Positions 62,770 through 64,000 of a DNA stretch of 64,000 nt are shown here, piece after piece. The DNA lies in the NCBI GenBank assembly GCA_963700495.1, contig CAVOXT010000005.1, forward strand, positions 62,001 to 126,000, given 5' to 3'. This DNA is from JACCTU01 sp963700495 (GTDB lineage Bacteria; Actinomycetota; Thermoleophilia; Gaiellales; Gaiellaceae). Positions within the stretch are counted from its first letter, which is position 1, and every line of letters starts with the position of its first letter. The translations under genes were made by a program, and so were the position numbers. The notes under the pieces were generated by a model. The model searched no databases. It worked only from the letters and a program-made list of their open reading frames with translations, and had not been told where the DNA came from.

Positions 62770-63447
62770 TCAACTTGCGGGTGGTCGCAGGACCGCGAAG
62801 GGATCGGTGACCTCGAGCTCCCGCGTGCGGAAGCGGAACAGCGCGGGCGGGCGGCCGCCGCTCGGCCCCGATTCGCGCCGCTCGCCGGTGGGCTCGAGCA
62901 GCCCGCGGCGGAGGAGCACCCGCTGGAGGTTCGTCGCGGAGACGTCGTATCCGAGCGCGGCGGCATAGACCTCGCGGAGCTCCGCGATCGTGAACGCCTC
63001 CGGCGCGAGTGCGAAGCCGACGTTCGTGTACGACAGCTTCGCGCGGAGCCGCTCGCGGCCCGCCAGCGTGATCGCGCCGTGGTCGAACGCCATGCGCGGC
63101 AGCTCGTCGACGGCGTGCCAGCGCGTGTCGGGCGGGACGACCGGATCGAGCGGACCGGGGAGGAGGCCGACGTATGCGGTCGCGAGCTGCCGCTCGCGCG
63201 GGTAGCGCTTCGGATCGCTCCTCGTCTCGAGCTGCTCGAGGTGCGCGAGGCCGCGGACGTCGACCTTCGCCGCCAGGTGGCGGCGAATCGATGCTTCGAG
63301 CGTCTCCCGCGAGCCGAGATAGCCGCCGGGGAGCGCCCACGCTCCGCGGTCCGGTGCCTTCGCGCGCTCCCAGAGGAGCACCTCGAGCCGGCCGTCCCGA
63401 ACCCGCAGCACGACGGCGAGCGCGACGTGCGTGCTAGACTCGGCCAT
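62770..63447 (-). CDS. NrtR-like Nudix-domain transcriptional regulator
   Basis: 225 residues. N-terminal Nudix fold (VALAVVLRVRDGRLEVLLWE, WALPGGYLGSRETLEASIRR) with a broken Nudix box: REUXEE reads RRHLAAK, so hydrolase activity is unlikely. The C-terminal winged helix has AFTIAELREVYAAALGYD, SATNLQRVLLRRGLLEPTG, as in NrtR regulators of NAD metabolism that sense ADP-ribose. Target genes here unknown; divergent BMP lipoprotein starts 29 bp away. Short or leaderless 5' end. Confidence 0.82.
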   Translation of the reverse strand: MAESSTHVALAVVLRVRDGRLEVLLWERAKAPDRGAWALPGGYLGSRETLEASIRRHLAAKVDVRGLAHLEQLETRSDPKRYPRERQLATAYVGLLPGPLDPVVPPDTRWHAVDELPRMAFDHGAITLAGRERLRAKLSYTNVGFALAPEAFTIAELREVYAAALGYDVSATNLQRVLLRRGLLEPTGERRESGPSGGRPPALFRFRTRELEVTDPFAVLRPPAS

Positions 63448-63476
63448 CAGTTTTAGACTATCAGGCGAAAACCTCG

Positions 63477-64000
63477 ATGACCCGTCTGCTCACCACATTC
63501 CTCTCCGCGCTCGTGCTCGCTTTCGCGCTCGCCGCGTGCGGCGGTGACGACGAGGGCAGCGGCGGCACCGCCACGACGACCACCGCTGCGAAGCCGCTCA
63601 AGGTCGGGCTGATCACCGATCTCGGGCAGCTGAACGACCGCGGCTTCAACCAGCTCGCGTACGAGGGCCTCAAGCGGGCGGAGGCCGAGCTCGGTGTCCA
63701 GGGCCGTGTGCTCGAGTCTCGTTCCGCTGCCGACTACGTCCCGAACATGACGACGCTCGCGCGCCAGGGCTACGACATGATCATCGGCGTCGGCTTCGCG
63801 CAGGGAGACGCGATCTCGACCGCGGCGAAGCTGTTCCCCGACACGAAGTTCGTGATCATCGACGTCGACCAGACCTCGCTGAAGGGCAAGCCCAAGAACG
63901 TCGTGGGGATGCTCTTCCGCGAGGAGCAGGTCGGCTACCTCGCGGGCTACCTCGCCGCCCTGGAGGCGAAGCGCATGACCGGTGCGGACGTGATCGGCTC
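63477..64000 (+). CDS. BMP family ABC transporter substrate-binding lipoprotein, 3' partial
   Basis: First 174 residues; continues beyond the window. Lipoprotein signal LVLAFALAACGG with lipobox Cys at about residue 21, a Thr/Gly-rich linker, then KVGLITDLGQLNDRGFNQLA and MIIGVGFAQGDAISTAAKLF, typical of basic membrane protein/PnrA-type receptors for nucleosides. Permease and ATPase genes are expected just outside. Divergent from the NrtR-like gene. Confidence 0.88.
   Translation, partial: MTRLLTTFLSALVLAFALAACGGDDEGSGGTATTTTAAKPLKVGLITDLGQLNDRGFNQLAYEGLKRAEAELGVQGRVLESRSAADYVPNMTTLARQGYDMIIGVGFAQGDAISTAAKLFPDTKFVIIDVDQTSLKGKPKNVVGMLFREEQVGYLAGYLAALEAKRMTGADVIG

Overview
The window is high-GC (about 70 %) bacterial DNA with short intergenic gaps, many 4-bp stop/start overlaps (ATGA, GTGA, TTGA) and many GTG/TTG starts. 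The content (cydABDC-type cytochrome bd, GntR/UTRA control of amino-sugar genes, LAL-type LuxR regulator, DHA2 transporters, FGE, PASTA and Liv systems) fits an actinobacterium. A Thermoleophilia/Gaiellales-like lineage is my best guess, by inference only. No rRNA, tRNA, CRISPR array, prophage or complete insertion sequence was seen.

Layout. 1-10.4 kb: GH15 glucoamylase/trehalase (5' end outside the window), GMC oxidoreductase, NDH-2-like NADH dehydrogenase, then cydA-cydB-cydD-cydC, a compact quinol-oxidase respiratory module. 10.4-31.8 kb: an envelope/stress block of small membrane proteins, two DHA2/flippase units, a holin-4-type/phosphodiesterase fusion, SHOCT protein, K+ channel, YihY, AI-2E transporter, a large LAL regulator, GAP and SulP gene fragments, formylglycine-generating enzyme, ZIP transporter and a YcaQ-like winged-helix protein. 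Many intergenic regions here carry one palindrome, TCACCC-N5-GGGTGA, suggesting a local regulon. 31.8-40.1 kb: an amino-sugar/peptidoglycan-salvage locus: GntR/UTRA regulator, a TIM-barrel-like domain fused to MurQ, NagA, SIS-domain deaminase/isomerase, and an ABC importer without its ATPase. DasR-like operators (TGGT-N4-ACCA) lie at both promoters. 40.1-44.0 kb: secreted proteins, cupin, DHA2 efflux pump. 44.1-53.6 kb: a long operon of a complete Liv-type ABC importer, alpha/beta hydrolase, acyl-CoA ligase, TetR regulator, KAS III-like enzyme and secreted lipase. 53.7-57.9 kb: glyoxylate shunt (isocitrate lyase, malate synthase) with an FCD-GntR regulator and an SDR. 57.9-64 kb: rsgA with a possible leader peptide, five-PASTA membrane protein, a damaged GH1 beta-glucosidase next to a LacI regulator, a NrtR-like Nudix protein, and the start of a BMP-family lipoprotein.

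Quality caution. Genes at 2-5 kb, 11-16.5 kb, 22-23 kb, 26 kb and 54.7-60.2 kb need many single-base frame corrections (mostly one extra base), while 5-10.4 kb and 27-54.7 kb need none. The pieces remain well conserved, so uncorrected sequencing indels are more likely than true pseudogenes. CDS spans below bridge those indels where conserved pieces join. Two places (26.1-27.0 kb and 60.5-61.7 kb) show larger deletions or chimeric joins that indels do not explain.
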